A DNA stretch of 64,000 bases, taken from Taxillus chinensis (taxonomy: Eukaryota; Streptophyta; Magnoliopsida; Santalales; Loranthaceae). The stretch lies in assembly GCA_023512835.1 (NCBI GenBank), contig CM042090.1, forward strand, positions 26,327,783 to 26,391,782, read 5' to 3'. Of the stretch, positions 13,601 to 28,600 are shown piece by piece (the first letter of the stretch is position 1; the number at the start of each line of letters is the position of its first letter). The notes beneath the pieces are model-generated. The model saw nothing but the letters and a program-made list of their open reading frames with translations. It made no database searches and had not been told where the DNA came from. The position numbers and the translations under genes are program-made.

Positions 13601-16600
13601 TAGGAAACGACCTAAAGAGAATGTGAAACCTATTATCTGTACAATCAATATTAATTTGCAGTTCAATGGTTTTCTGCATAGGGAGGGCCATGTTGACCTT
13701 CCTCTCCAGGGTGGGTTTTCAATGTGTGCGAGAGCTCTAGGGCAGAATTTACTAGACAAGAATTTACAGCCATCCTTACTTAAGTAGAAAGTTATGAGTG
13801 GAAGAGCAGACAGGTTGAGTTGGTGTCTTTAATTTGGAATGAGGAGGTTTTGTGGCACCGAAATCTCTTTGGTCGAAGGAATGTGATAACAAAGCTCTAT
13901 AGACACTGGGTCCTCAAGGTAGGAGAGAAGTTGAAGGAGGCTATTGTTGAATTCGACTATGACTTTTATTAGGAGAAACGACAGTGGTGTCTTTTTTTTT
14001 TTTCCAGAGCTAGACCTTTGTCAGCTTGATCCTCAGGCCGCTGAGCTCTTGGAGAACCCATCTGATGAATTGGAAATTGTTAAGGCCCTTTGCTTTTGTC
14101 GCCAAGACAGGGCGTTGTGGCCAGGAAACTTTGCCATGGCATTCCTCTAGTGACTCTGGGAGATTATTAAATATGATGTTATATGTTGCTTTTGAGAACT
14201 CTAGAATAATGAGATGTTTGTGTCTAGCATTAATGTGATATTTTTAGTCCTTATCCCTAAGGTTGAGTGGGCTTCGCAGGTTGGAAATTTTCAGTTGATA
14301 GGCTTGGTGGGGGTATATGTGAGCTCATTATTGAGATTAATCCCACATCACTAATTATTTACAGCTATTAATCGATAAGATCTTGGATCATCTCACTCAT
14401 TTCCAATTGGTTTTAAGAATAGCTTCCGCCTAAATTTAACATGGTATCTGAGTTAGCAAGTGTCTAAGTTAATCTCACATCGTTACTCTACTTCACTTAA
14501 TAGTTGTTCTATATTTGTTTGACTTCAAATTAAGTCACACGGTAGGGAGACGTTGAAAATTAATCCCACATTAGTAATTTTACTTGTAATTAATAAGATT
14601 TTGGGTTTAGCCCTTTGATACTTTTTTGGGATAGAAGCCTCGAGCTTTATGAGTCATCTTGATTATGTTAGCTTTCAAATTAAGTCACACGTGAGGGGGA
14701 CGTTAAAAATGTTTTTGGACTTTCTTTTCTAAGATTTGTACTCAATATGCTTGTATTATTAATTGTTTCAATATGATAATGTTGCAAAATATTTTTCCAC
14801 TACATAGTTGATTCCATTCCTTGAGTTTCATGGTGTTATCTATCAAAGTTTGTGTGCCTATACTCCTCTCCGATATGGAGTAACAAAGCATAGGAAAAAA
14901 TGGTCATTTGTTTGCGGTCACTCATCACAAATGTCTTTTTTGAACACTTTTGGTGTGGGTTATTGAAACTTCTTGTTATCTTAGTTATAGGCTCCCTTCT
15001 ACTGTTCTTGATGGTCATGTTTCGTATTCTTATTTTCATCCCGATGAGTCTCCGTTTTTTATGCAGACTGCTGTCTTTGGGTGTATTTGTTTTGTCCATA
15101 TTTTTCTCTCAGGTGATAAGTTAAATCTTTTTATGAAATGATGTGTCTTTCTTGTTTGAGGGGGAGTGTATATGGTGCTATATTCTAGGTTTTTTGCTCA
15201 AGGGAGCGTGATGTATGTCGTTTGTGAAAAGCTCTTTTTGGGCTTGAGTTGTCTCATCGAACTATTCTTGTTTGATAGATGATTCTATTTTTTAGTGGTG
15301 CTTGTGTTATTCCTCGCTTGTAAACATTTTTGATGATTTTGTTCCATTCTAATGATTTGAGTGATCCATACTATATTGGAATTGAGGTTTTCTGTTCAAA
15401 TGCAAACATCTCACTCTTGCATTGAAAATATGTATTGAATTTGATATGATTATCGAGGTTGGTAAGAATTGATTCTCGAATGCACTCTATTAAATTGGAT
15501 AGTGGGAAGGCAGACCCATTCACCAGGGAAACTCAACTTCCTTTCTCTTAGATTACATGATATTGCTTTTTGTTGTCTATGTTGCTATTTAGCCTATGAG
15601 GTTGCCATGTGCAACTGATTGGGCCATTTTGTTTGGTATTTGTAATGGGTGAAACAATAGGGTTACCATCTCATGACCTAGAGGTCGCCGGTTCGAGTCG
15701 TAGACATGCCTCTTGCAATTAAATTATTTGTGGAGGAAGGCTGCATCGGTATTGGCTAGTGTTGCCCAATTCCTTCCCGAATTCCGCTACTCGTGGGAGC
15801 TTTCTGCTCCAGGTTTGCCTTATATAGAGGATTATATCATAATTGTGGTCATCTATATGGTGTTTGGTAATTGGTATTTGGAGCATTCATGTTGGCTACT
15901 ATGATGATACTACATGGATTGGAAATTTGGTTAATAGAATTTCAACATCTAGATATTATGTTTTCTTGGTGGTAATCGATAGTATTGAAAATAGAAGAAA
16001 CAACCTGATGTCTCTAAGTCCAGTGCAAAATCAGAGTACAGGGTGATAAACGTGGTTAGAGAAATTTAGCGGTTTCATAGCATCATATACAGTTAGATCT
16101 TATGGGTTATTTTAATTTACACTCTCTTTTGGTTGTGACAATCAGTCAGTTTTTCAATATTATTAGCAATCACGTGGAAAATGAGCATGCAAAGAATGTG
16201 GCGGGTATTGATTGTGATTTTATTTTCAGAAAAAACGTCATAGTGGTGTTATTCGGATAATTCATACAAGAGCAGCGGAGGGATAATTCATACAAGAGCA
16301 GCAGAGGGAAAGAACTTCATAGCGGTACAGAAGAGGGTGGTTTGGAAGAAGGGGAAAGGGAGGCCCAATGGAAGGTTTCTTTCATTGGCTGAAGCCTCCA
16401 AGGCCCAATGGAAGGTTTCTTATGAAGCCATTTCGGGGTTGAGAGTGAATCTGGCTGGTCTTAAGTTTCATTTTTCACCCGAAATGTGGCCCACAATCTG
16501 GCTGTGACAATTGTGGTGCTTAGGTGAAGTGGGCAATGCGATATCTCTACCACCAGAAATGCCTAGGACTGGGGGGTCTAGAATTCATCCTTTTTTTTTT

Positions 16601-19600
16601 CTCCTTTGGTTTATGATGTTAAAATGGAGTGGGGTCAACTTAGATCTCATTTATGTTTTTTATGCCTCATACCCAATGGTGGGACCGTGGTAGTGGTCGT
16701 GCTCAATGGTGGAGGATGATTTTGAAATCTAAAATTCCTCCACCAATGGTTTTTTTTGCTTGTGGGGTGGCCTAAGGTCGAATTTTTACTCTTAACCAAA
16801 TTGAAGGCTTCCTTGTGGTGTGTAGCTGCCATTGTGCAAACAAACAGAGGAACAATTTGACCTCCTTGTAATGCATTATACTTGGATGCATCAACTTTGG
16901 AATTTTATGTATGTGGCTGGGTCTAGCTTGGGCTCATCTGGAGTTGGTGGGCAATGAATTGGAAGCTTGGAAAGAGTGAAGGTGATTGGGATGGTGAAAG
17001 ATTGAATTTTATCTTGCCATGACTTTTTTCTGGGTCATTTGGTGGGTGCAAAATTTCTGGATTTTTGAGGGGCTGGAGAGCGTGATCCAGAAGGTGAAGT
17101 ATGAGTTTTGGTCCTTAATTCATGATGTAGCAGGTTGTTGTAATTTACCTTTTTTGGATGAGATCCTTGAAACTTAGCTTGCTTGGTGCTTTTTGTAATA
17201 AAATTTTTCTTTTGATCATCAAAATGTACTTAGCTATATATATGTACCTCATTAATTCTAATATGGAGTTTACATTCTTCCCTCCATCTCTTTCGTTCAT
17301 ATTTTCTAAGCTTGAAATATATACATGCGTTGCAATTAACTAGCCTCTTGAAAATGTTGGGCTTGGCGGAGTTTGCATGTTGGTAAGATAATGTCCTGAA
17401 AGTTTTTGTCGTGGTCTATTGTATTTAAATATATGTGATCGATTCATACATTACATGGATGTGTTTATGAATTTATATATGATCTTGTAAGATGATTATT
17501 AGCATGTCTCTGTTTTGCTTACTATATTGTGTTATGTTATTATGAATTTTTGTAGGCTATTGGTCCTGAGCTTACCTTTTACAATACATCAAAAGATATT
17601 GGGGAGTCACCATTTCTCTCTAGCAAGCTTCTACATGCACAGTTTGATGCTTTTTGCAGGTCTATTCCTTTTTGTTATGTGTGTTCTATCACTTAAAAAA
17701 ACATTTTTAGGGAAAGCTCTATTTTTGTTTTTAAGGCGACATACGGATAATTTTCAATGAGCTTCATTTGCCTGATATTGACATGTAGTAGGAATAGACA
17801 TTCGGCTTTTTTTTTTTTCAACGAAATTAAGTTTTTTTTAATTGTGAAAAAGGAGTTTATTCAAGCCACCAAGAAAGTTGCAAGAAGTTTCAAGAGACTA
17901 AAAAGAAGAGGAAAATATGTGCTGTTTTCTGATCTGCGCTCATTGGATAATGCGAGTGTGAGCGCATACAGAATCCATTTTGACCTCTTTCAAGCCCGAA
18001 GCCCATTCCGAGCACCAACCTATCGGTCCACATGCTCCCTCTGAATCCAAGACAAATATGTGTTCCCTTAGGAATGGTAAAACAAACATCATTTCAATAT
18101 TGGCAAACTCCTTTGGTGAGTCTGATTGAGGGTAAGCATCTTGCCCCAGTTGCTTCCCAAGCAAAAAAGCTAAAGGACCTTAGTCTTCTAAATACTCACC
18201 ACCATCCCTTACTAGCATTTTTCGAGCGTCCCCACCAATTTTAAACTGCAAAACAGCTTTTAGTTCAGAAAACTTTAGGGTTGGTTGTTCCCCATTCCAC
18301 CTGATTCTGGTGCCCATTAAACTGCTCTTGTAGAGGGTTTCAAAAAACCTAAAAGTTCCTTAGTTTCTGATAGAAAACAAATATTATTATTCCTCTTATA
18401 ATATATGATTATGTATATATACAAAGAGATGAAATTATATTAGGATATTAATAATGATATTCCATTAATCACTCCAATCACTTTAATTTCACTCAAGGTT
18501 CGAAAATACGGGCTGAGGTGGCGCCTTACGGTGCCGCTTCGCCCGTCTCGGCGTCAATCCGCGTTGAGGCAGCGCACCAGATCCCCCTGAGGCGGGCCGT
18601 TTTGGCTCCTCATCCCGTTTCACGGATGAGGCGCCCGCGATGTTGAATGACGCATCGTAAATAAAAAACAGTTGAAGTAAAAGCCTAACTTAATTTTAAG
18701 CTGTCTCGCATCGCCTTGCGCCTCACATCGAAGAGTCGAAGCAGCGTCTTCATCCTCATCGTCGTCCGATTGTTGTAGCAACATCGTTGCAGGCAGATGC
18801 GTCGTCGATCTAGCACCGTCACAGGCATAGTGGCAAATGCATCATCGCAGGCAGACAAGTCATCGATCCAGTGCGTCGTCGGCCGTCTAGTGCAGCGTTG
18901 TCGATCGATCCAGTGCTCCAGCATTGTCGTTGATCCGTAGCAGTTGATGAATTTCTTTGTTAAAATTTTATATATTAAGTTATATATTAATGTTATATTA
19001 TATATTAATGTTATAAATTAAGTTAAATAATTTGATTTAATTTTAAATTATAATTATGTAGATATGGCTTTATGATTTTATTATTTTAAAAACTAAATTT
19101 GATACTTTGGCTAAATGTTATTTTAAAAATTATGTTTAATGTTATATTATATATTATTTTATAAATTAAGTTAAATAATTAAAATTAATTTTAAATTTCT
19201 GGATATGCCTTTATGGTTTTATTATTTCAATCATTTGATACTTATAATAAAACTAAGTTTGTTCATTTGATTTTTATATTTTGTATATATTTGTAAAAAA
19301 TTATTGACGGTTGAGGAACCTGCCTCAAGGTGCCTGCCTCGCCGTACAGCTTCGATTTCGTACTGTATCGCGTTATGTATTTTTGAACCTTGATTCCACT
19401 AATTGCTCCTAATTATAGTAACACCCCCCTTAAGCTTTAGCATAGATATTAATCAAGTCCAATTTGTTAGAAAGATAAGCTGCTCAATCCCTGTTTAGAG
19501 CCTAATGCTGTGGAAATTAATACAACTTGAATTTTCTCGTGGATAGAATGATAATCATTTTTAATATGCTTAGTTCTCTCATGAAACATAGGATTTGAGG

Positions 19601-22600
19601 CAATATGAAGTGTATCCTAATTATCACACCATAATTTAGCTGGTACCAAAATTTTAAAATCAATTTTATTTAAGAGATAAAAGATTCACATTATCTCACA
19701 CGTAGACTGTGCCATGGCCTTATATTCTAACTCAATAATGGATCATGATACAATATTTTGTTTCTTACTTTTTCGCGAGATCAAATTTTCTTTAACAAAG
19801 ATACAATAACCTATAATGGATCTTCTATCCACGGGAAAACCACCTAATCTGCATCTGAAAAACATTCAATTTGCATGTGTTTATGATTTGTGTACGAGAG
19901 ACCACGTCCAGGTGCTCTTTTTAAGGAACATACAGTCTGCTTCAATGCTGCCCAATGTCTAGACGAGTGACGGTAAGATAGTTTAACTTCCCAACCAACC
20001 ATCGATATCTCTCATGATTGCCAAATGGTGTCCTATCTCCTGTGAGATGCATATTTGGAGTCATTGGACCACTACAAGGTTTCACTCCTAATTTGCCAGT
20101 CTCAGTTAATAAATTAAGAATATATTTTTTTTTTGAGAGAGAAAGATATTGCGTCTACTCCTTGTAATCTTAACTTAACACCTAAGAAATATTTGAGCAA
20201 ACTCAAGTCCTTCGTATGAAATTGAGTATGATAAAAGGGCTTAAGGGATGAAATACCCAAAGTATCACTGCCAGTAATAACAATATGATTCACATATACA
20301 ACTAAAAGGATAAGACCACTGGTTGATTGCTTGTAGGACACTGAATGATCTTTCTGGCTCTTAATCATGCTTTATGTTTCAATAGCCTGACTAAATTTGT
20401 TAAACCAAGCACGGGGATTCTGTTTCGAATCATATAAAGATTTTCGTAGGCGACAAACACGCTCGGACTCGCCCTGAGCAATAAAACCCGGAGGTTGCTC
20501 TATATATACGTCTTCGTGGAGATCAGCCTGAAGAAAAACATTTTTAATATTTAATTGATGCAAAGGCCAATGGTGAGTAATGACCATAGAAATAAACAAG
20601 CAAATAGAAGTCAATTTGGCAACAGGAGAGAAAGTATCAGAATAGTCCACATCATATGTTTGGGCATAACCTTTAGTAATAAAATGAGCTTTTAACCGAG
20701 CAACAGACCCATGAAGATTGACCTTAACTGCGAACACCCACTTGCAACCGATAACATGTTTCTATGAAGGTAAATGAATCAAGTTCCAAGTACCATTTTC
20801 ATCTAAAACCTGCATTTCGTTGAGTATTGCTTGGCGCCAACCAGGATGAGAAAGGGCTTTACGAACAGTTTTAGGCACACTAGTAGAATCGAGAGTGGCA
20901 ACAAAAAAACGAGAAGAAGTAGACAAATAATTGTAAGAAACAAAAGAGGAGATATGAAAAGTGTAGCTTCGTTTACCTTTGCGTAAGACAATTTGAAGAT
21001 CATCACTTGAAGCGGGATTTGTTGGCGAAGAAGTCGGTATAACACATGAATCAACGGGAAAAGGTGTGATGGAATACACCAAGACATCTTCATCAGTGGG
21101 ATCTTTCGTTTGGTTACACCATTTTGAGGTTGAGTATTGACATAGGAAATCTCATGAATCATGCTATGTTGAGTCATAAAATTTTGAAACAATATTTGGG
21201 TATACTCTTTGGCATTATCACTGCGGAAATGACGAATGGAAATCTTGAATTGAGTTTTGATTTCAACACAAAAAGCACAAAGATAAAAAAAAGTTAAGAG
21301 CAATTTTTCATTAAATATAATCAAGTGATACGAGAATAGTCATCTACGAAGGTAACAAAGTATTTAAATGCATGTTTATTAATAGTCATCTACGAGAATT
21401 AAGGTGGTGCGTTGTCGGGAATGTTGATGATGATGGTGTGCTGTCGGGGATGTCGATGATGGTCGATGATGATGAACGAAGTCAAAGGCGAAAATGATAA
21501 TGATAGGGTGTCGTCATCAATGATGGTGGACGAAGGCGACAAAGCAGGAGTTGTCAAAGTGGACATCTTTGAAGTCCTCATATTGCAAAGCCTTTTAGGT
21601 CTGTGTCGGAAAGAGACGTTGCGGTCAATTGTCGGCTTCGAGCAGGGACGTCATGGTGAAGGCGCAGGGACGTCGTGGTCAAGGTGCATAAATGTCGTTG
21701 AAGAACAGAGGCTCGATGACAAGGATGAAGATATCAATAGAAAAAGATTTTACTAATTATGGAGGCTCTGATACCATGATAGAAAACAAATATTGTTATT
21801 CTTCTTAATTTATATGTACAATATATGATTATGTATATATACAAAGAGATGAAACTATATTTGAATATTAATAATAATATTCCAGTAATCACTCCAATGT
21901 CACTAATCACTCCAATCACTCTAATTTCACTAATTGCTCTAATTCACTAACAAGTAATTCTAAACACACCATGTAAAATCAACATTTGAACTAGCCCTAT
22001 TTGGAAATTGTCAATGAAGCCTGCCGATAAACCATAGGCACCAATTCCCTTAGAGGCCTTTTACCACACCAAATGACATCCCGAAAGGGTAACAACATAC
22101 CATATATTGGGTTCTTGAACTTATTTATATAGCCCCCATTGGTTCTTGAATTTAGTTCTTGAACTTAGTTCTTGAACTAATAGTTATGGCGGTTTGGAGT
22201 GTAGCGTGACTCTCTTTGGTGGAAGTCATTGTGGCCAAATATGGGGCCTTGGGTGGTGGTTGGACCTCTAATCCCCCTGGCGGTTCTTATGGCGTGGGTC
22301 AATTAGGTAGAAGAATTAAAAGAGGAAAAGAGATTGCATGTTAAGTAAGTGATGAGAAGTTAATTGGAAAGAAGTCTTCAGTGTCGTGGGTCACACATTG
22401 TTTTCATGAAAAAAATATAGCAATTATATTTCTTTTCAAGTTAACATGCATGGAGATTGGGAGAGAATTAGATTGGAAATAAAGTAGGCCCGTGGTCATT
22501 AAATGTCAATATATATTGCATGTTACGTAAGTGTGGATTTGTGGTGAGTCTGTCCAAGCTTCAATCACGCCGCCTCCATGTCTTGCAACACTAATATGAC

Positions 22601-25600
22601 ACCGCGCTGCACCCAACCTTCTCACGTGAACCATCTCTCCAGCCCCCATACACCTAGCTTTCCAATCTCATACATCATGAAGAGACCCACCACGCGAGCC
22701 TTGAAGACGTACAAAAAAAGACACAGCGCCGCATCACCACCTCCGCACCTTGCACTATCTATCATCCTATGCGTGTTTATAATCTTTTAATGAAACATGA
22801 AGAAAATTATTATTCCGCAATTTTTTTCTACTTTAAACAATAGCAACAATATTGATGCAGAACGCAAACTGATTTGTGGCACTCTTATTTGTGTACATAG
22901 GAGCTAATTTATGTTTTCAAAAATATTATTTGTTAGGATGTGAATTTAATTTAATTCTATTTTGTTCATCCTTTTTTTTTTGATGTTTTTGTACTCAGGT
23001 TTGTAAAAATAATCACTCAAAATATAATCTAATACATTTATGTTTGTGCCAGACTTGTAATGAAGGGTGACAACACTGAAATGAGTGCTGATACACATGG
23101 TTTAACTATGGAAAGCAATGGGGTCAGAATTTTAGAGCCTCTTGACAGCTCTGTAAAGCTTTCGAGTGCTTCTGGAAAGACTAAGATACATCTGGATGTT
23201 TCAGATGTATTTTTAAATTTCTCTTTCAGTATCTTGAAATTATTTTTAGCTGTTGAGGATGATATTTTAGCATTTCTAAGGATGACTTCAAAGAAAATGA
23301 CAGTTGTCTGCTCACAATTTGACAAAATTGGAACAATCAAGAGTATGTTGATTGTTGAAATTCATCCAATTCTATTCTGGCGTCTGCTAAATATTATAAC
23401 ATTTTATTGTGTTTCTTACCTTTGAAAATCTATTGTATATTGTTTGCAGATCCTGAGACTGACCAAATCTATGCCTTTTGGAGGCCTCGTGCACCAGCTG
23501 GTTTTGCTGTCCTCGGTGACTATCTGACACCACTGTCAGTAAACAATTTCAATGCTATCGTTTCTTCAACTAATAAATCTTCTTTTTGATGAAAAAGTGT
23601 TAAGGAAATAAGTTTTTTTCCTTTTTTTTTTCCCTTAATTTTTAGGGACAAACCACCTACTAAAGGAGTTCTTGCTGTAAATACCAGTTTTATAAGGGTT
23701 AAGAAGCCTTTATCATTCAAGCTAATTTGGCCACCTTTTCGTCATGATTCAAATAGAGATCATTACAATGTAGAGGCAACTGGAACAAACAACATTGGTG
23801 ATCAAAACTGTTCTGTTTGGCTCCCTGAACCACCAAGAGGATATGTTGCATTGGGGTGTGTAGCTTCATCAGGACTACAACAACCACTGCTATCTTCTGC
23901 TTTTTGCATGTCGGCTTCATTGGTTTCACCCTGTTCCTTGAGGGACTGCATTACAATCACCTGTAGAAATATGTATGTGGAATTTCAAAATTTTATTCCT
24001 GTTTTGTGGTCATACATTTTTGGTACTCTGGACATGAAATTAGAAATTTCGGCCAACTCATGAGTCAAATACCTTTCAGCCTACAATATTGTAAATATTG
24101 TTGGTATTACTGTTGAAATGTCGAATGAACCATGCTGGTTTGGATCCTAGGGGTCAGCCTATTGATAGATTACTGAGGTTTAGGAACCTCTTTTGCTGAT
24201 TTGGTCCTACTCATTCTGTGGACTTAGCCATCAATATCTTTGGACTAATTCATTGATAATGGAAATATTTGTGCTTATCTAGTCATTGCCATACAATATC
24301 TTTTTGCTTCAATTTCAGATACCCATCAAGCTTGGCATTGTGGCGTGTGGATAATTCCGTCGGCACTTTCCTCCCAGCTGATCACACCATGTTGAGTTTA
24401 TTGGGCACGGCATATGAATTGCGCCATATATTGTTTCGGGTTCCAGAAGCCTCTGCAAAAGTATCTAAGAGTTCGAATGCTCTGGCTACAGTTGACCCAG
24501 TTCTCTCAGTGCCGTCAGATAGATCTGTCATGAACTCTGGGCGGCTTTTCAATGCTGTTGCAAGTTTTAAGTTGATATGGTGGAATCAGGGTACTAGTTC
24601 AAGGAAGAAACTATCTATATGGCGTCCTATTGTCTCTCAAGGGATGGTATATTTTGGGGATGTTGCTGTTCAGGGGTATGTATGGTTACATTTTCATTTT
24701 CATTTAGTAGCCCATCCTTATGCTTCAAAACACAGAATATTCTGCGGATCCGCATTCAACCAATCGCTTGTTTGTAGGTATGAGCCACCTAACAGCTGCA
24801 TTGTTCTACATGGTACGGGATATAATGATCTCATCAAAGCCCCGCTTGATTTCCAGCTTGTCGGGCAGATTAAAAAGCAGAGGGGTATAGAGAGCATTTC
24901 TTTTTGGCTCCCCCAAGCCCCACCTGGCTTTGTATCCCTGGGCTGTATTGCAAGTAAAAACATGCCAAAGAAGCATGATTTTGAATCACTAGGATGCTTG
25001 TGCAGTGATATGGTCACTGGGGATCAATTTTTTGAAGAATGCCTGTGGGATACATCCGATGCCAAAATTACAAAGGAACCATTTAGCATATGGGCTGTTG
25101 CTAATGAGCTAGGAACCTTTCTTGTTCGAAATGGTTTCAAAAAGCCCCCCAAAAGGCTTGCCCTGAAGATTGTAGATCCTAATATGACACCTGGTTCAGG
25201 TGACATTGTCATTGATGCCGAAATTAAGACCTTCTCTGCTGCACTTTTTGATGATTGTGGTGCTTTGGTAAGTTTCATGGTAGCTTTATTTTCTTTGTCG
25301 ATCTCTGAAAACTTTGTATTGTAAATGCATAAACATTCACTCATCCGACTAAAGCTTTTTGCTTATTTTTGTGGAAACTAGTATGACACTGTGTTAGCCT
25401 AGTGTATGAGTTGTTTTGAGTACTAAAATTCTTGATTTAATTGTAATCTAACTGTGTTGAAACGATGAAATATCAATGTGTAGGAATATCAATGTGTAGT
25501 GCGGGACTAGAGTTTTAGAATGTCAATGGTTTGAAACATTTTTTTTATCCTTTGGAGGTTTAGTGAATGGATCTTATCTAGAGTGTACTTAAATTAAAAG

Positions 25601-28600
25601 AGGATTCTAAGGCCAACCTATTTGGGTTTGACTTACCAAAAAGCTCAGCCCATTGTTTGTTTTGAGTGAGCCCAAGCCTTCATTTGAGCATAATTATAAG
25701 CTTGTAAGCTTATAAAAGCTTGAGCTAATTAGTGTTCTATTTTAAAACCCAAGCCAATGATGAGTTTATGCAATTATGCATATTACATTGGAAAAATAAT
25801 CATTTTTACTCATACATATAAATTTGGAATAATGATATTATAATGATGATTTTATAATATTACAAGTTTCTTTTTTCGAGGTTGATTTTTGTAAAACCAA
25901 TTTTGGTGGGGCAAGTTGAGGCAGAACGTGTGTGAGCCCAATGGGAAAGCGAGCCCCAAAGTTTGGTTTCTGGTTCAATTAATTTTAAATGGGATTTGCT
26001 TAGATAAGCCTAAGTTTGGTTCGACTTGGCTCGTTAACAACCCCAAATGTAGAATGTATTGTATTGTGGTTTTGGTTTTGATTAAATGGTTAAAATTGAT
26101 TCATTAATGCTAAAGAGGTGGTGTGGACTTTGGCCTAATTTGTTAATGTTGTGCTTTTAAACGATATTGCTTTTAGTTGCGCTAAAAAATCTTATTTAAA
26201 AATAAACAGGTAATTATTTGGTTAATTATAATTTTAAAAATACTATAAAATCTAAAAAAAATAATATTACAACTCTAATTTTAGGGTTTTGAAGAGATCC
26301 TAGCTGCTACAAAACTTTCACGTGCAAGCAAGTTACCTTAAGGTCAATTGCCACGTGCAAACAGCTGCTAGAGAGAAATTATGTTTTCCTTAGCACAGTT
26401 CTTGCACGTCAACACCAAGAAACAAAGCTAATGTGGTGACACAAGGCAGCAACGGACAATAGAGATGAAGGCGGCAGTCATGACAGCATGTGACGGTGGT
26501 GGCGGGCATTGCTTCTTGCTGTGCCATGACAGCGGCTTCATTGATGACTCTGGTGTGGTCATAGTAGGGTGTGTGATGCTTTTCTCCGACACATGTCAAA
26601 GGTGGCGGCCACTGCAGAGGCAGCAGGGAGGATAGGGTTTGGCTGTAATACACGGTAGAAACTAGAAAAAAAAATATGGGAGAAATAATTTTTTCTTCTT
26701 TTATTGAGTGAGTACTACCATGTATATAAGTTAGACCTAAGATAGGAACCCTTATTTAGATAACCCACAAATCACATAGCCAATCTACCCTAACTTCTTT
26801 TGTAAGTTTTTGTACCTATGATTTTGTGGCTCTTCATTGCCAAATAAGTATTCGTTCACCTACTATTCTTAAAGCTTTCCAGGGTCATATGTTTTCTGTT
26901 GCAAATATGATAATAATTGCTATAATTAGGGAAGATAATATTCTCTAATGTTTAGATTGAGTAGGGATTTGCTTTATGTTCATTGTGTTCCCATATTTTA
27001 GGCTTTCCTTTTCTGATTACCCTGGGTGTTGACCAAGTAATCTAATCACTGTGTAATCTCTACTCTGTACTAAAAATATTTAAAATTCTCTCTATTTTTC
27101 TACATTTTGTATATTTAAACTAGTGTATTGTGAGTTGTGCTCATTGCAACTCGTTGTTCACTTGCATTATTTATATCGCATGTTTACTATACAAGAGCAG
27201 TTTTCCTCCTATTATATTTAGATGCACATTATTTCATGAGCCTGATTTTAGTAGAACATCTGTATGGAAAATGTTTTGGATTGCTCCATTGATAAGCGCA
27301 AGGCCTGTTTTAAGTCTGATACCATAGCTGTCTTTTATTGATAGTTTGTGATGGTTTTCCTTCTATATGTGGATTATTGTCTGTTTGGTGGTGTGCTACT
27401 AAACATTTAGCACCCCATAGTCGTCTGACTGTTCCATTGTTTGAAATTTCTTTGCTGTACTTGTAAAATTTTGCAGATGGTTCCATTGTTTAATATTTCT
27501 TTGAGTGGCGTTGCATTTCGTTTGCATGGAAGATCAGGTTGCTTAAATTCTACTGTGAACTTCTCCTTGTCAGCGAGATCTTACAATGATAATTATGATG
27601 CTTGGGAACCTCTAATAGAGCCATTTGATGGGTTTGTGAGGTGATTATTCATACCATAACTTGTAATCAACAATTTCTTGATATGTAAGTGGATTATTTT
27701 ATTTCTCATAATGATGACTAAAATAATGGACATATGACTAGTTCAGGTGGTAATATTTTCTACTTTTTTGATGGGCCATTTTGCAGATTTTGAGTAAAGA
27801 TTTTTTTCAAAACTAAATACAATACTTATACTAGAACTGCGTCTTTTCTCAAGTCTCAATGAGTTTTTGCAATAGGATTCGTTTGTTGTACCACCCAAGA
27901 GCAATAATCTCAGCCTTGTTTCACATTTCCATACATGAAAATTATCACATATAGAATGCACAATTAATCCACAAAGGATTTAAAGGGCTCATCACAAGAT
28001 TGAGTTGGGTCAGTGCACTAAATGACCAAAGCTAACATTTTACGTCACAAAAACATTGATGAGACCTGATGTGATGCAACTATAACGACAGTGAGACCTC
28101 TTGCAACTTGATTCTAACTGCGTGGGAATTGTTTAAAGAAACTCAATTTGGTTGTGTGTGTGGTGATCCTTGGTAAAGGTACTAATTTGGGATAGTTGGA
28201 TTAATTGGTAATTGATTGAATTTAATATTTTTAATAAATTTTAGCTCTAAAATCTAATAAATATGACAAATTCAACACAATCCAGTAAATATATTGTTGG
28301 AATAAACAGAAGTTCAATTACAAGCACAATTCATACAAAATACAACCATTTTATTCCTAAATTAGGCAGTAATAAATTGAATTGACAAGAATGCAGTGAG
28401 CTATTTAAGGTTTACCTGGCAGAAAAAGCGTACAGTACCAAGAAGAAAAATGATTGATTTATGATACTAACCAAGCAGCGACCAACACAAGCGACCAGCT
28501 TGTTTTAGTCTGTTGAATTAACCTGTTTTTTTTTTTAAATAATAAAATTGATAAGGCTACCTAGTGAAAGGAAAGAAAGAAGAAAAGATTTGAGTAATCG

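Noticed and set aside
15645..15830. tRNA gene
   Set aside because: The B box is good but there is no acceptor stem or anticodon arm; the downstream text is that of an Au SINE.
24676..24777. Treating 24319-25267 as one exon
   Set aside because: The inserted 34 residues do not fit the VPS62 domain, and GT-AG splicing restores VQG-YEPPNS.
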